A stretch of 64,000 nucleotides of DNA from Notamacropus eugenii (lineage: Eukaryota > Chordata > Mammalia > Diprotodontia > Macropodidae), in contig NC_092874.1 in assembly GCF_028372415.1 (NCBI RefSeq), positions 335,810,651-335,874,650 of the forward strand, read 5' to 3'. Below the pieces are notes generated by a model, which was given only the letters and a program-made list of their open reading frames with translations, was not told the DNA's origin and ran no database searches. Shown in pieces: positions 46,201 through 49,940 of this stretch (its first letter is position 1; every line of letters starts with the position of its first letter). A program made the translations under genes and the position numbers.

Positions 46201-49045
46201 GTCACTCAGTGACCTCTCCTTTAAGGTTGACTCCATCCAGACATATCACCCTATTCATCTTCTGGAAGTTATCAATCTTCTAGCCCCCAAAGTCATTCTC
46301 CCTATAACCCAGCCCCTCTCCCCACCATGATTCCTCAGGCCATCACTCCTACTCTGGCTTCCTCACTTTCCTCACTTCAGACCTTTTAGTCTTCACTGTC
46401 CCTGACCCCTGAATCCCTTGTCCAATAGCTGCTCATCCCTCTTAAAATCCCAAACCTGAATTATTCGCACTTTCTCTGCTTTTGCTTGCTGGAGTCACAC
46501 AACCACTACAAATTTGTTATTCAGTCTCACTACTTCATTAAACAATCCTTTTAATCTCTATACAAAATATCCCCAACCACTATTGCAAACCTTCTCTTCT
46601 CTAACTACCAGTCCTCCCTCCTTCTCAGCAGAGGACCTTGAATGACATCTCACAGAAAAAACTGAAGCTATCCATTGTGAGCTGCTGATTCTATCAATGT
46701 CACCTTTCAAATCACCTCAGCATGATCCCCTCAAATCTCCTCCTTTACTTTTGTTTGGAGAAAAAAGATGACCCCTCCTGTTGCCAATAGCAAACTCTGC
46801 TTCTACCATAGATCGCATCCCCACTCTTCTCTTCCCCAGGAAACTGGTCATTTGATTATGCCTTCTCTCCTTGATTTTCATTTCTCTTTATCCACTAATT
46901 CTTTCTCTGATATCTTTAAACATCCTCCCCTGATATCCCTAAAAAATCCCATTTGACTATCATCCTCTTCAATTTACAATTCTATAGTTCTCTTTTCATA
47001 GTCAAATTCTCATTGGGGAAGGGGGTACTGCCTGTGAATTTTAAAAAATATTTTGATAAATGTATTTCAATTTGTTTTCATTGTAAACTTATTTTATTTT
47101 ATGCACTTCAACGTGTTCTTAGAAGGAATCCTTAGACTCCAGCACACTGCCAAAGGGGTCCATGATACCAAAAGAGTAAAGAACCCCTATTGTCAAAGAA
47201 GATGTCTGTACTGACATTGACTTTCTCACCTCACAAATCCTTACAATCTAAATTTTAACTCAACAAAAACTGTTCAGAACTATCAAACCCTGAGGCTGCA
47301 AGCCAGAGGCCTGAACCAGATTAAAATGTAATTAAGAAATATTTAATAAAATAAATAAAAATACAATACAATATTTGATGTTGTTCATTCAGTTGTGTCT
47401 GGCTCTTTGTAACCCCATGGACCATCACACACCAATACTGTCCATGGGGTTTTCTTGGCAGAGACTAGAATGGTTTGCCATTTTCTCCTCCAGTGGGAAA
47501 CTGAAAGGCAAACTGAAGTTAAATGACTTGCCCAAGATCACAAGTCCAAGCTAGTGTCTGAGGCTGGCTTTGAACTCAGGTTTTGCTGACTCCAGAGCTC
47601 TATCCAATGAGCCATATAGCTGTCTCACAATACAATACAGGTAATATTAACTTGTGGTTTTCTTCATCAATGTGTAGCCTGCAGGGATCTCTATTTTAGC
47701 TTGATCCCCACAGCTCTTCAAGATCACCGATGATCTCTTCATTGCCAAAGGCAATGGTTTCTTCTCAGCTGTCATTCTTGACTTCTCTGCTGTCTGACAT
47801 CACTGATTGCTTCCTTTCTCTTCCCTGGGTTTCCACAACATGGTTCTCTACAATTCCCTTTTTCCTGTCCAACCAAACTTTCTCCAAGTGTCTCTTACAG
47901 GATCAGCATCTATCCCTCAGCGTACCCCAGGCCTTTACCCTGGTCCTTTCCTCTTCTCTATCTCTACACTTTCTCTCAGTCAGCCACCGTCTCTATGCAG
48001 ATAACGCCCCAATCCAATCGCGCTCTCTCTCCAGAGCTCCACTCCCACCTCTCCACCTACCTGCGGGACAGGTCTAGAAGCAGTCCCATAAACAGCTCAA
48101 ACCCAACTTATCATTTCCTCTACACCCACCCCTCCTGCTAACCTCCCTCTTTCTGTGGAGACCACCACCATTCTTCCAGGTTCACAACCTGGAAAGTCAT
48201 TCTCAGCTCTTTACTTTCATCCATTCCTCCTCTGCCCCCACTACCCAATTACTGGTATAGGGAACACCAAAGGGAGGCAGGGAGACTTGCCCAAGGTCAC
48301 ACCACTTCAGAGGAAAAGATAACACGTTACTAACGGGGGAAGCAGTCACAATGGTTTGGAGAAAACTGGCTTAGGGCACTGAGAGTTTAAGTGCCTTGTC
48401 AAAAATCACAAGACTGTCATGCGCTGGCCAGACCTAAGCCAAGGGGCCTGAATTCAAATCCTGCAGTGAAGAAGTTGTTGTTTCTCGGTGAGTTTCTGGC
48501 ATGTTAGGCTCTTCATGGGTTTTCTCGGCAAAGATCCTGGAGGATTTTGCTACTTCCTTCTCCAGCTCATTTTACAGAGGGGGAAACTGAGGCAAGCAGG
48601 GTGAGGCGCCTTGCCCCGGGTCACACGGCCAGCTTTAACTTCGGGCTGGCCACTCTCCAGAGGCCTCGGACCCTCCCGCAGCTTCTGGCCGCCTCGCCTC
48701 TGGGAGGACCACACCGGGGTGAAATCTGCCTCCCGAAACAAGACAGCCCAAAGCGGGGTTCCCCGTGAAATCCACCCCTGGGCACGTCACTTAACCCGCC
48801 TGCCTCAGTTTCCCCCGCTGTGAAGCGCGGCACGCGGCCGGCGGCCAGCCACTCACCCTGCGCATCCTGCTGCCGGACAGCAGGTCCGCGATGCCTTTGG
48901 CCGCGTCATTCTTCTCCGCCACACACAGCACCCGGCGGCTGCCTCGGAAAGCCACCTCCATGGCGTCCCGGGACAGGGGGCGGCTCGGCGGACCCAGCAG
49001 GCTCCGCGCAGCGCGGAGGCCCAAGCGGACGGCCGGGAAGATCAT
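11911..49045 (-). CDS. TOP3A: TOP3A, DNA topoisomerase III alpha, complete (19 coding exons, 1007 aa)
   Basis: Type IA topoisomerase that cuts one strand through a tyrosine. It works with BLM and RMI1/2 to dissolve double Holliday junctions, and in mitochondria to separate daughter genomes. My exon joins total 3024 nt in one frame, against about 1001 aa in human. Domains: arginine-rich N-terminal mitochondrial leader (1-28), Toprim (about 38-190; VAEK, and acidic TDCDREGE at 150-157), core with YISYPRTE holding the catalytic tyrosine (Tyr365, equivalent to human Tyr362), a C4 zinc finger (Cys661, 664, 682, 688), two GRF fingers (about 823-860 and 905-944) and a C-terminal CCHC knuckle (Cys990, 993, His998, Cys1003). 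Met29 matches the human nuclear start Met26. Shares its promoter with SMCR8. Confidence 0.97.
12341..12412 (-). repeat. Unassigned repeat, inverted partner of 10469-10535
   Basis: Its complement reads 'aaaatgaaaatccttt', 'cctgtggcactgcgagagtg' and 'atctataaacacttc', close to the plus-strand copy 1.9 kb to the left. Confidence 0.6.
12605..12745 (+). repeat. tRNA-headed SINE, truncated
   Basis: 'gtggtggtacagtaggaaaa', 'agcactggccattgagg', 'gtcagacctgggttc' and 'caagcctcagtttctcatga': head and body in sense order, no clear tail. Confidence 0.65.
12790..13520 (-). repeat. CR1-clade LINE (L2/L3-type)
   Basis: 'aagtcaccgtgctgggtgct', 'agggataaaaagacaaaaat', 'ttcatggaagaggtaaaact', 'agtgtatgccaggcttggg' and 'tgtggtgccctcgacagaaa' follow the usual order of antisense L2/L3 copies. 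Confidence 0.65.
13839..14536 (-). CDS. TOP3A: TOP3A coding exon 18 (residues 718-951), two GRF zinc fingers
   Basis: Largest exon. Encodes [20 protein letters not shown], a low-complexity Ser/Thr/Gln-rich linker, GRF finger 1 (CNCGQEALL to CNFFLWAD) and finger 2 ([20 protein letters not shown] to CGFFQWAD). GRF fingers bind single-stranded DNA. The linkers differ most from human. Confidence 0.96.
15169..15291 (-). CDS. TOP3A: TOP3A coding exon 17 (residues 677-718), second half of C4 zinc finger
   Basis: Encodes [20 protein letters not shown] then [20 protein letters not shown]. Cys682 and Cys688 complete the finger. Donor gtcagt. No long ORF marks this exon. Confidence 0.95.
15780..16795 (+). 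repeat. CR1-clade LINE (L2/L3-type), 3' half
   Basis: 'attctgtcctgggccctctt', 'catctctatgctgatgactc', 'aagtgattttctaaagcaca', 'ctccctattacctctggatt', ending 'gcctagcacatagtaggtgc'. This is the reverse-transcriptase C-terminus and 3' tail of L2-type LINEs. Decayed, in TOP3A intron 16, antisense to the gene. Confidence 0.75.
17176..17319 (-). CDS. TOP3A: TOP3A coding exon 16 (residues 629-677), first half of C4 zinc finger
   Basis: Encodes [36 protein letters not shown] and [10 protein letters not shown]. Cys661 and Cys664 start the zinc finger. The donor gtctgt is weak but gives the right join (NGG-FYLSC). Confidence 0.94.
17880..18300 (+). repeat. L2-type LINE 3' end, split by a SINE
   Basis: Left piece 'gtcccctcctacacaaagtc'. 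Right piece (18163-18300) 'tatatccccagcacctagca', ending 'ttattgaatgactgat', the L2 tail. A minus-strand MAR1-type SINE lies between them at 17935-18162. Confidence 0.7.
17935..18162 (-). repeat. Marsupial MAR1-type SINE inside an L2 tail
   Basis: Plus strand 'tcgttgtttagttgtttcag', 'ttggcaaagatactggtttg', 'cagggtcacatagctagtgt' and 'tgaactcaagtctccctgac': complement of RTE-like tail, body and head. Younger than the L2 it splits. Confidence 0.8.
18300..18535 (-). repeat. MIR/THER1-type SINE
   Basis: 'aagtgccttacaagtatctt', 'cagcaaccctgtgaggcagg', 'agaggtgcaggtaagttaaa' and 'aatgctggaagtggggtccg': antisense CORE-SINE next to the L2 tail. Confidence 0.7.
18883..19048 (-). CDS. TOP3A: TOP3A coding exon 15 (residues 574-629)
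   Basis: Encodes [35 protein letters not shown] and [14 protein letters not shown]. Donor gtgagt. Confidence 0.96.
19153..19266 (-). CDS. TOP3A: TOP3A coding exon 14 (residues 536-573)
   Basis: Encodes [20 protein letters not shown] then [17 protein letters not shown]. The [11 protein letters not shown] stretch is highly conserved in topoisomerase III. Confidence 0.96.
19425..19690 (-). repeat. MIR/THER1-type SINE, nearly full length
   Basis: From tail ('tttattaagtatctattatg') through 'tatctcatttgatcctccca', 'cattttacagatgaggcaac' and 'agggtcacacagctcgttgg' to the tRNA head on the minus strand ('gctctacactgcatcacctg'). Confidence 0.85.
19798..20390 (-). mobile_element. Probable solo LTR (unassigned family)
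   Basis: On the minus strand: 'cactttgactgagcagtctc' near its start, a TATA-like 'gggtataaaattt', then AATAAA-type signals near the end. That is the layout of a retroviral LTR. A direct repeat CATTAGA flanks it at 19791-19797 and 20391-20397. The tips are not clean TG...CA, so bounds and class are uncertain. No internal retroviral sequence is seen. Old. Confidence 0.45.
20738..20867 (-). CDS. TOP3A: TOP3A coding exon 13 (residues 493-536)
   Basis: Encodes [20 protein letters not shown], then [20 protein letters not shown] and HGI(G). The donor is gtcagg, with C at +3. Confidence 0.96.
21190..23220 (-). repeat. Long CR1-clade LINE (L2/L3-type)
   Basis: From 'caaccaacatacttaaagtc' (tail side) through 'aggaaaggcctcatgtcgaa', 'ttttaaatgccaaacaaaga', 'agaggcaatagggagctatt' and 'gagctgatgaggtcaccaag', to G/A-rich sequence past 22500. 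This is the longest L2-type copy in the window, at about 2 kb, with many disruptions. In TOP3A intron 12. Confidence 0.65.
23600..23800 (+). repeat. Old L1 ORF2 3'-end fragment
   Basis: 'gtacaaaaatgttcagaaca', 'atgctatttatggaaatgta', 'aattggaaaatcaactaaca' and 'aactatgctatattaagtga' follow the L1 3' ORF2 order seen at 27780-27920. Confidence 0.55.
24487..24672 (-). CDS. TOP3A: TOP3A coding exon 12 (residues 431-492)
   Basis: Encodes [20 protein letters not shown], then [20 protein letters not shown] and [14 protein letters not shown]. Exactly 62 codons. Confidence 0.96.
25125..25610 (-). repeat. L2-type LINE piece with an internal local tandem repeat
   Basis: 'tttaccaagtatccatgaaa', 'taggagcatacaaactagcc', 'ggatcttaagacatgggtag' and 'gaaggcgttccagcagaagg' match the antisense L2 order. 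At 25249-25369 the words 'actgactata' and 'tttaactatatg' recur in about four imperfect units. Confidence 0.55.
25882..26089 (-). CDS. TOP3A: TOP3A coding exon 11 (residues 361-430), catalytic tyrosine
   Basis: Opens [13 protein letters not shown]. The SYPRT tyrosine is residue 365 here and is the nucleophile that forms the DNA link. Ends [14 protein letters not shown]. Donor gtaagt. Confidence 0.96.
26570..26995 (-). repeat. L2-type LINE piece
   Basis: 'cataaatcttacaatcttgt', 'gagatcaggaaagtttttgt' and 'ggaaaagcattctaggcaga' are antisense L2 words, diverged. Confidence 0.5.
27000..28440 (+). mobile_element. 5'-truncated marsupial-type L1: ORF2 C-terminus and 3'UTR
   Basis: 27120-27900 reads as decayed ORF2 3' end: 'tctatggagaagggaagaat', 'caaatggtcaaagaatatta', 'tgatccagcaataccactac', 'tttatactatcccttttcat'. 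One surviving stretch reads [19 protein letters not shown], a classic L1 ORF2 word. The 3'UTR follows with 'aagaaccatggagtccgaat', a (GT)n run at about 28170-28222 and an A-rich end near 28430. Several stops break the ORF. In TOP3A intron 10, antisense to the gene. Confidence 0.85.
28170..28222. repeat. (GT)n microsatellite in the L1 3'UTR
   Basis: About 25 uninterrupted GT dinucleotides after 'ttttcact'. Likely polymorphic. Confidence 0.95.
28640..29060 (-). repeat. L2-type LINE piece
   Basis: 'agtgaagggttttaagcaga', 'gaatggattagagaagacag' and 'caattcaggtagtaagaacc' match the antisense L2 order. Confidence 0.5.
29545..29935 (-). repeat. L2-type LINE 3' part
   Basis: 'tgattcaattcaacaagcag', 'gtcctaggtactgggacaaa' and 'gtagcttatattctacagga' form the antisense L2 tail. 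Confidence 0.6.
30200..30282 (-). CDS. TOP3A: TOP3A coding exon 10 (residues 334-361)
   Basis: Encodes [28 protein letters not shown]. Acceptor caacag, donor gtaggt. Confidence 0.95.
31060..31735 (+). mobile_element. Probable solo LTR, gammaretrovirus-like
   Basis: The 3' half has LTR layout: TATA-like 'acgcataaaaacc' (about 31553), 'gaggagccctgatccaaatc', polyadenylation signal AATAAA near 31645 and a U5-like end 'gtttactcagttattccag'. Class I style. The left boundary is not clear and I found no convincing target duplication. No coding remains are seen. Old. In TOP3A intron 9, antisense to the gene. Confidence 0.55.
32215..32289 (-). CDS. TOP3A: TOP3A coding exon 9 (residues 309-333)
   Basis: Twenty-five codons, [25 protein letters not shown]. 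Acceptor tttcag, donor gtatgt. Too short for long-ORF searches; recognised from the human protein. Confidence 0.94.
32344..32660 (-). repeat. Composite marsupial SINE (tRNA-headed, long tail)
   Basis: On plus: 'gttcatcctttgttgctgaa', 'ccagcctcacttctcctcca', 'atccagtgaccagatattca', 'aaggtcacacagctagtgag', ending 'ctgcaccacctggctgccca', the complement of the tRNA-like head. Nearly full length and little diverged, so young. Tail shared with 45990-46195. Confidence 0.85.
32690..33365 (+). repeat. CR1-clade LINE (L2/L3-type)
   Basis: 'aactgttctctccaatggtg', 'ttctcagtgaaattactttc' and 'gcctctgtcctgggccccct' are sense L2/L3 words. The 128-residue open frame here (32800-33186) is a LINE shadow. Confidence 0.6.
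33368..33480 (+). repeat. L1 ORF1-like fragment
   Basis: 'gaaactcctagcaacatcat' and 'ttactgcaaggaaccaaaag' parallel 8020-8100 in the 5' L1 at 6600-9165. Confidence 0.55.
33535..33606. repeat. Two-copy tandem repeat of about 35 bp
   Basis: 'agcttaagctgcactaagac' then 'agcttaaagctgcattaaga', each continuing to 'ctttt/ctttg..ggaca'. Confidence 0.7.
34400..35100 (+). repeat. Marsupial composite repeat with 'gtccttcattctc' head
   Basis: 'tttgtccttcattctcaaag', 'aggaccatgacgtcaggaag', 'gtcaccagcctcactttctc', 'tagtggccagatgtagatca', then a second part with 'accaggtctcagtttaatta'. The second part is the complement of the end of the 40570-40980 copy, so the two pieces occur in different relative orientation. 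It ends in a G/A-rich stretch and 'gcaggtacttaataaatgct'. Confidence 0.6.
35150..35690 (-). repeat. L1 3'-end fragment
   Basis: 'gtgttctacaataacttaga', 'gttctcctggttctgctcct', 'tcgctcagcatcagttcata' and 'catcatttcttacagcacaa' are the complement of the marsupial-type L1 3' end. Confidence 0.8.
35695..35880 (+). repeat. MIR-like SINE
   Basis: 'tttagttctgctaccaacca', 'gctatgtgactggaccactc' and 'ctgagatctcttccacctat': body of a MIR/THER-type SINE, diverged. Confidence 0.55.
36288..36388 (-). CDS. TOP3A: TOP3A coding exon 8 (residues 275-308)
   Basis: Encodes [20 protein letters not shown] then [14 protein letters not shown]. Donor gtagga. Confidence 0.95.
36643..36813 (-). CDS. TOP3A: TOP3A coding exon 7 (residues 218-274)
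   Basis: Encodes [34 protein letters not shown] and [11 protein letters not shown], a core segment of type IA topoisomerases ([10 protein letters not shown]). Confidence 0.95.
37065..37208 (-). CDS. TOP3A: TOP3A coding exon 6 (residues 170-217)
   Basis: Encodes [20 protein letters not shown] and ends [13 protein letters not shown]. Donor gtgaga. Confidence 0.95.
37960..38170 (-). repeat. L2-type LINE piece
   Basis: 'gttcctgctctaatggagtt' and 'tactatccactgcaataagg' lie directly beside TOP3A exon 5. Confidence 0.5.
38210..38318 (-). CDS. TOP3A: TOP3A coding exon 5 (residues 134-170), Toprim metal site
   Basis: Encodes [16 protein letters not shown] then [20 protein letters not shown]. Asp151, Asp153 and Glu155 form the DxDxE metal-binding motif. 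Confidence 0.96.
38465..38850 (-). repeat. L2-type LINE, 3' end
   Basis: 'agaagcatttatcaaacacc', 'actgtgcgaagtactgggga' and 'tctcaatgacttcacagtct' are the standard antisense L2 tail. Continues past 'agggcacaccaggcaaggg'. Confidence 0.75.
39037..39112 (-). CDS. TOP3A: TOP3A coding exon 4 (residues 108-133)
   Basis: Encodes (W)[25 protein letters not shown]. Acceptor ctctag, donor gtagga. Confidence 0.95.
39285..39930 (+). repeat. Old L1 ORF2 fragment
   Basis: 'gaccaaaaacttaaaccatc', 'agatcatttcaattttataa', 'tgatcccagggtcaatcatt' and 'aagttattgctgtaggagct' follow the 27000-28000 L1 order with heavy divergence. Confidence 0.6.
39950..40560 (-). repeat. L1 3' end
   Basis: 'attgttctcctggctcttct', 'cattacattcacataccata', 'tctccagttgatgggcatcc' and 'aaaaagtgctgctataaata' are the complement of L1 ORF2 end and 3'UTR. 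Facing the previous L1 piece. Confidence 0.8.
40570..40980 (+). repeat. Marsupial composite repeat with 'gtccttcattctc' head
   Basis: 'ttgttggtccttcattctcg', 'aagagggccatgacatcagg', a (GGGA)n stretch at 40645-40664, 'cagcctcactctctcttcca' and 'cttacctagccttaatcaat'. Same family as 34400-35100. Confidence 0.65.
41258..41620. repeat. L2 tail remnant plus two SINE pieces
   Basis: 41258-41298 is antisense L2 tail. 41300-41470 is a sense SINE ('ttggagccaggaagacctga', 'tgggcaagttacttgacttt'). 41490-41605 is an antisense SINE body ('cttgaacccaggtgttcctg'). Confidence 0.6.
42125..42900 (-). repeat. L1 3' region, C/T-rich on plus
   Basis: 'aaaattttgggttccaaatt', 'ataggttttcataccaaaat', 'gagagataatttgccccatt' and 'atttctctctcactgcttaa': antisense marsupial-type L1 3' region, purine-rich on minus. 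Beside TOP3A exon 3. Confidence 0.65.
43395..43468 (-). CDS. TOP3A: TOP3A coding exon 3 (residues 84-108)
   Basis: Encodes [24 protein letters not shown](W), the Toprim segment with SGHLLAHDF. The donor is gtcagt, with C at +3. Confidence 0.95.
43510..43665 (-). repeat. Short L1 3'-end fragment
   Basis: 'ttcttttctttccactcctc', 'actaagaaagcaagaaaaaa' and 'ccacattggtcatgtccaaa', comparable to 40000-40110. Confidence 0.5.
43870..44123 (+). repeat. MIR/THER1-type SINE, full length
   Basis: 'agacagctaggtactactgt', 'gacctggaatcaggacgacc', 'ctcatctgtaaaatggggat', 'agtgcttagcgcagtgcctg', ending 'agtgctacataaatattatt'. Head, body and L2-like tail all present. Confidence 0.85.
44125..44335 (+). repeat. 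Old L1 3' fragment
   Basis: 'aaaaatgttcatagcagctt', 'tgattgcattaccagaaatg' and 'gaagagatataaagtgatgc' follow the L1 3' ORF2 order. Ends 120 bp before TOP3A exon 2. Confidence 0.55.
44456..44515 (-). CDS. TOP3A: TOP3A coding exon 2 (residues 64-83)
   Basis: Encodes [20 protein letters not shown]. The acceptor AG at 44516-44517 gives RMRR-REG as in human; the AG two bases further in would break the frame. Donor gtaggt. Confidence 0.95.
44755..45125. repeat. Two MIR-like SINE pieces
   Basis: 44755-44935 is sense ('ttccttccaactctagcatc'). 44945-45120 has 'actagaagagatgttagagg', 'ttcatcttacagatgaagaa' and 'agagccaggatatgaatata', a second, older SINE type also seen at 61205-61350. Confidence 0.55.
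45700..45737. repeat. (TTCC)n-type simple repeat
   Basis: Run of TTTCC/CTTCCC units. Confidence 0.85.
45985..46195 (+). repeat. Composite marsupial SINE, 3' half
   Basis: 'agtgcatcctgggtcatctt', 'gatgaatatctggtcactgg', 'cctgcacagccctccctcac' and 'ggcatggtcttcttcggcaa' are the same family as 32344-32660 in opposite orientation. Little diverged. Confidence 0.8.
46200..46970 (+). repeat. CR1-clade LINE (L2/L3-type)
   Basis: C/T-rich coding-like remains ('tgacatctcacagaaaaaac', 'ctgaagctatccattgtgag') in sense orientation, decayed. Confidence 0.5.
47378..47632 (-). repeat. Marsupial MAR1-type SINE
   Basis: On plus: 'gttgttcattcagttgtgtc', 'taaccccatggaccatcaca', 'gaatggtttgccattttctc', 'ctttgaactcaggttttgct' and 'ctatccaatgagccatatag': RTE-like tail to tRNA-like head, full length. 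Confidence 0.85.
47700..48245 (+). repeat. CR1-clade LINE (L2/L3-type)
   Basis: 'gatgatctcttcattgccaa', 'tctctatgcagataacgccc' and 'cattcctcctctgcccccac' are sense reverse-transcriptase remains. The open frames here are LINE shadows. Confidence 0.6.
48470..48650 (-). repeat. GC-enriched MAR1-type SINE at the CpG-island edge
   Basis: 'tcttcatgggttttctcggc', 'cctggaggattttgctactt', 'agagggggaaactgaggcaa' and 'ccccgggtcacacggccagc' show a normal SINE body whose right end has become rich in CpG. Confidence 0.7.
48857..49045 (-). CDS. TOP3A: TOP3A coding exon 1 (residues 1-63)
   Basis: Starts [18 protein letters not shown], basic and without acidic residues, as expected of a mitochondrial leader. 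Met29 in DAMEVAFRG is the likely nuclear start. The Toprim strand [18 protein letters not shown] follows, and the donor is gtgagt. GC-rich, inside the CpG island. Confidence 0.95.
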
Positions 49046-49340
49046 GCCGAGGCAGCGGGCCCGCGACCCCGGCCCCGGCCCATCGTCCCGGCCCCGGGGG
49101 GCCCTCGAGGCTTATGCCCAGGGCAGCGCTCCTCACTCCGTCACCACCGCGTCGGCCCCCGAGCTCCGAGGGGGACGAACTAGACCCGCCGGGACGAGCC
49201 CCAGCAGCTCATCCTGACAGCGAGGAGGGCGGACCCTCCCAGGCGCTTCTGCAGCCCTCAGAAATCTCAGCTGGCGGCCCCGGAGCTTTTCCCGCCCGGC
49301 AAAACTCCAGCCCACGACTTCCCGTCGGGCCTCATATTTG

Positions 49341-49727
49341 GAACTACAACTCCCAGGATGCTTTGGCACGCCGAATAGAGGCCTTCCTCCTCCACTGGCC
49401 ACTCTCAGTATCGCGAACTACAACTCCCAGCATGTCTTTGCGCACGGCATAGCTGTCTTCCACGTCCACCGGCCTCCCAACTGTCTGTCACTTCCAGTAT
49501 CAGGACTACAATTTGCAGGATGCCCTGGAGTGTGATATAGTTGCTTTCCGCCAGCCATTCAGCTTCTAGTCCCCGCATCCGGCACCACAACTCCTGGGAT
49601 GTGTTGGCGTCTAGCGAGGTTGCTTTTCCCCCAGCCATTCAGCTTCCTGTCATTCGCGATGGGTCGGGGACTACAACTCCCAGAAAGCCCAGGCGCAGTG
49701 GCGTAACAGCTTTCCACGGATAGGCCT
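49341..49727. repeat. Tandem array of five diverged ~80-bp units, each with a ZNF143/SBS-like motif
   Basis: Motif starts are 49343 (ACTACAACTCCCAGGATGC), 49417 (ACTACAACTCCCAGCATG), 49505 (ACTACAATTTGCAGGATGC), 49584 (ACCACAACTCCTGGGATGTG) and 49670 (ACTACAACTCCCAGAAAGC). Spacings are 74, 88, 79 and 86 bp, all in the same orientation. The sequence between motifs is also related: CCAGCCATTCAGCTTC occurs exactly at 49551-49566 and 49631-49646, 80 bp apart, and variants of 'atagttgctttcc' recur. So the array grew by duplication of a unit. ACTACAATTCCCAGCATGC is the known Staf/ZNF143 (SBS2) type site. Confidence 0.85.
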
Positions 49728-49886
49728 TTTTTCTCTTCCTTAGGAATTCCCGCCCATAGGAACATTTCCCAATTGGTTCCCAGTCCTTTTCCCGCCCGGC
49801 CCACCTAACACTTTATCGCTTTCGTTTTCTTTCCTCCTTCCTTTTTCCTTCCATAATGCTCTTCTGTGAAGAGCTCTACGTAGGTG

Positions 49887-49893
49887 CTTCCGG
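49887..49893. promoter_or_regulatory. ETS-like site CTTCCGG
   Basis: Complement CCGGAAG is the ETS/GABPA core. It lies about 40 bp before the YY1-type site. Motif match only. Confidence 0.5.
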
Positions 49894-49916
49894 TTTACGA
49901 AGGGGCCGGTCTGTGA

Positions 49917-49926
49917 GTCATGTGAT
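49917..49926. promoter_or_regulatory. E-box GTCATGTGAT, CLEAR-like
   Basis: CATGTG core with flanks close to the lysosomal CLEAR site (GTCACGTGAC) but with one core mismatch. Suggestive because SMCR8 acts at lysosomes. Motif match only. Confidence 0.35.
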
Positions 49927-49929
49927 CCT

Positions 49930-49940
49930 AAGATGGCGGC
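49930..49940 (+). promoter_or_regulatory. SMCR8: YY1-type AAGATGGCGGC element
   Basis: Perfect match to the YY1 element found just after start sites of many housekeeping genes, on the SMCR8 strand. It places the likely SMCR8 start close to 49930. Confidence 0.65.

Noticed and set aside
47730-48077. 115-residue open frame
   Set aside because: Sense remains of a CR1/L2-type reverse transcriptase, decayed and partial.
48820-49452. 210-residue plus-strand open frame
   Set aside because: GC-rich antisense of TOP3A exon 1 and the promoter; Pro/Ser/Arg-rich low complexity, no domain.
49341-49727. CRISPR array as an explanation of the regular repeats
   Set aside because: Units are diverged, spacers are related to each other, and the host is a mammal; a promoter tandem repeat fits better.
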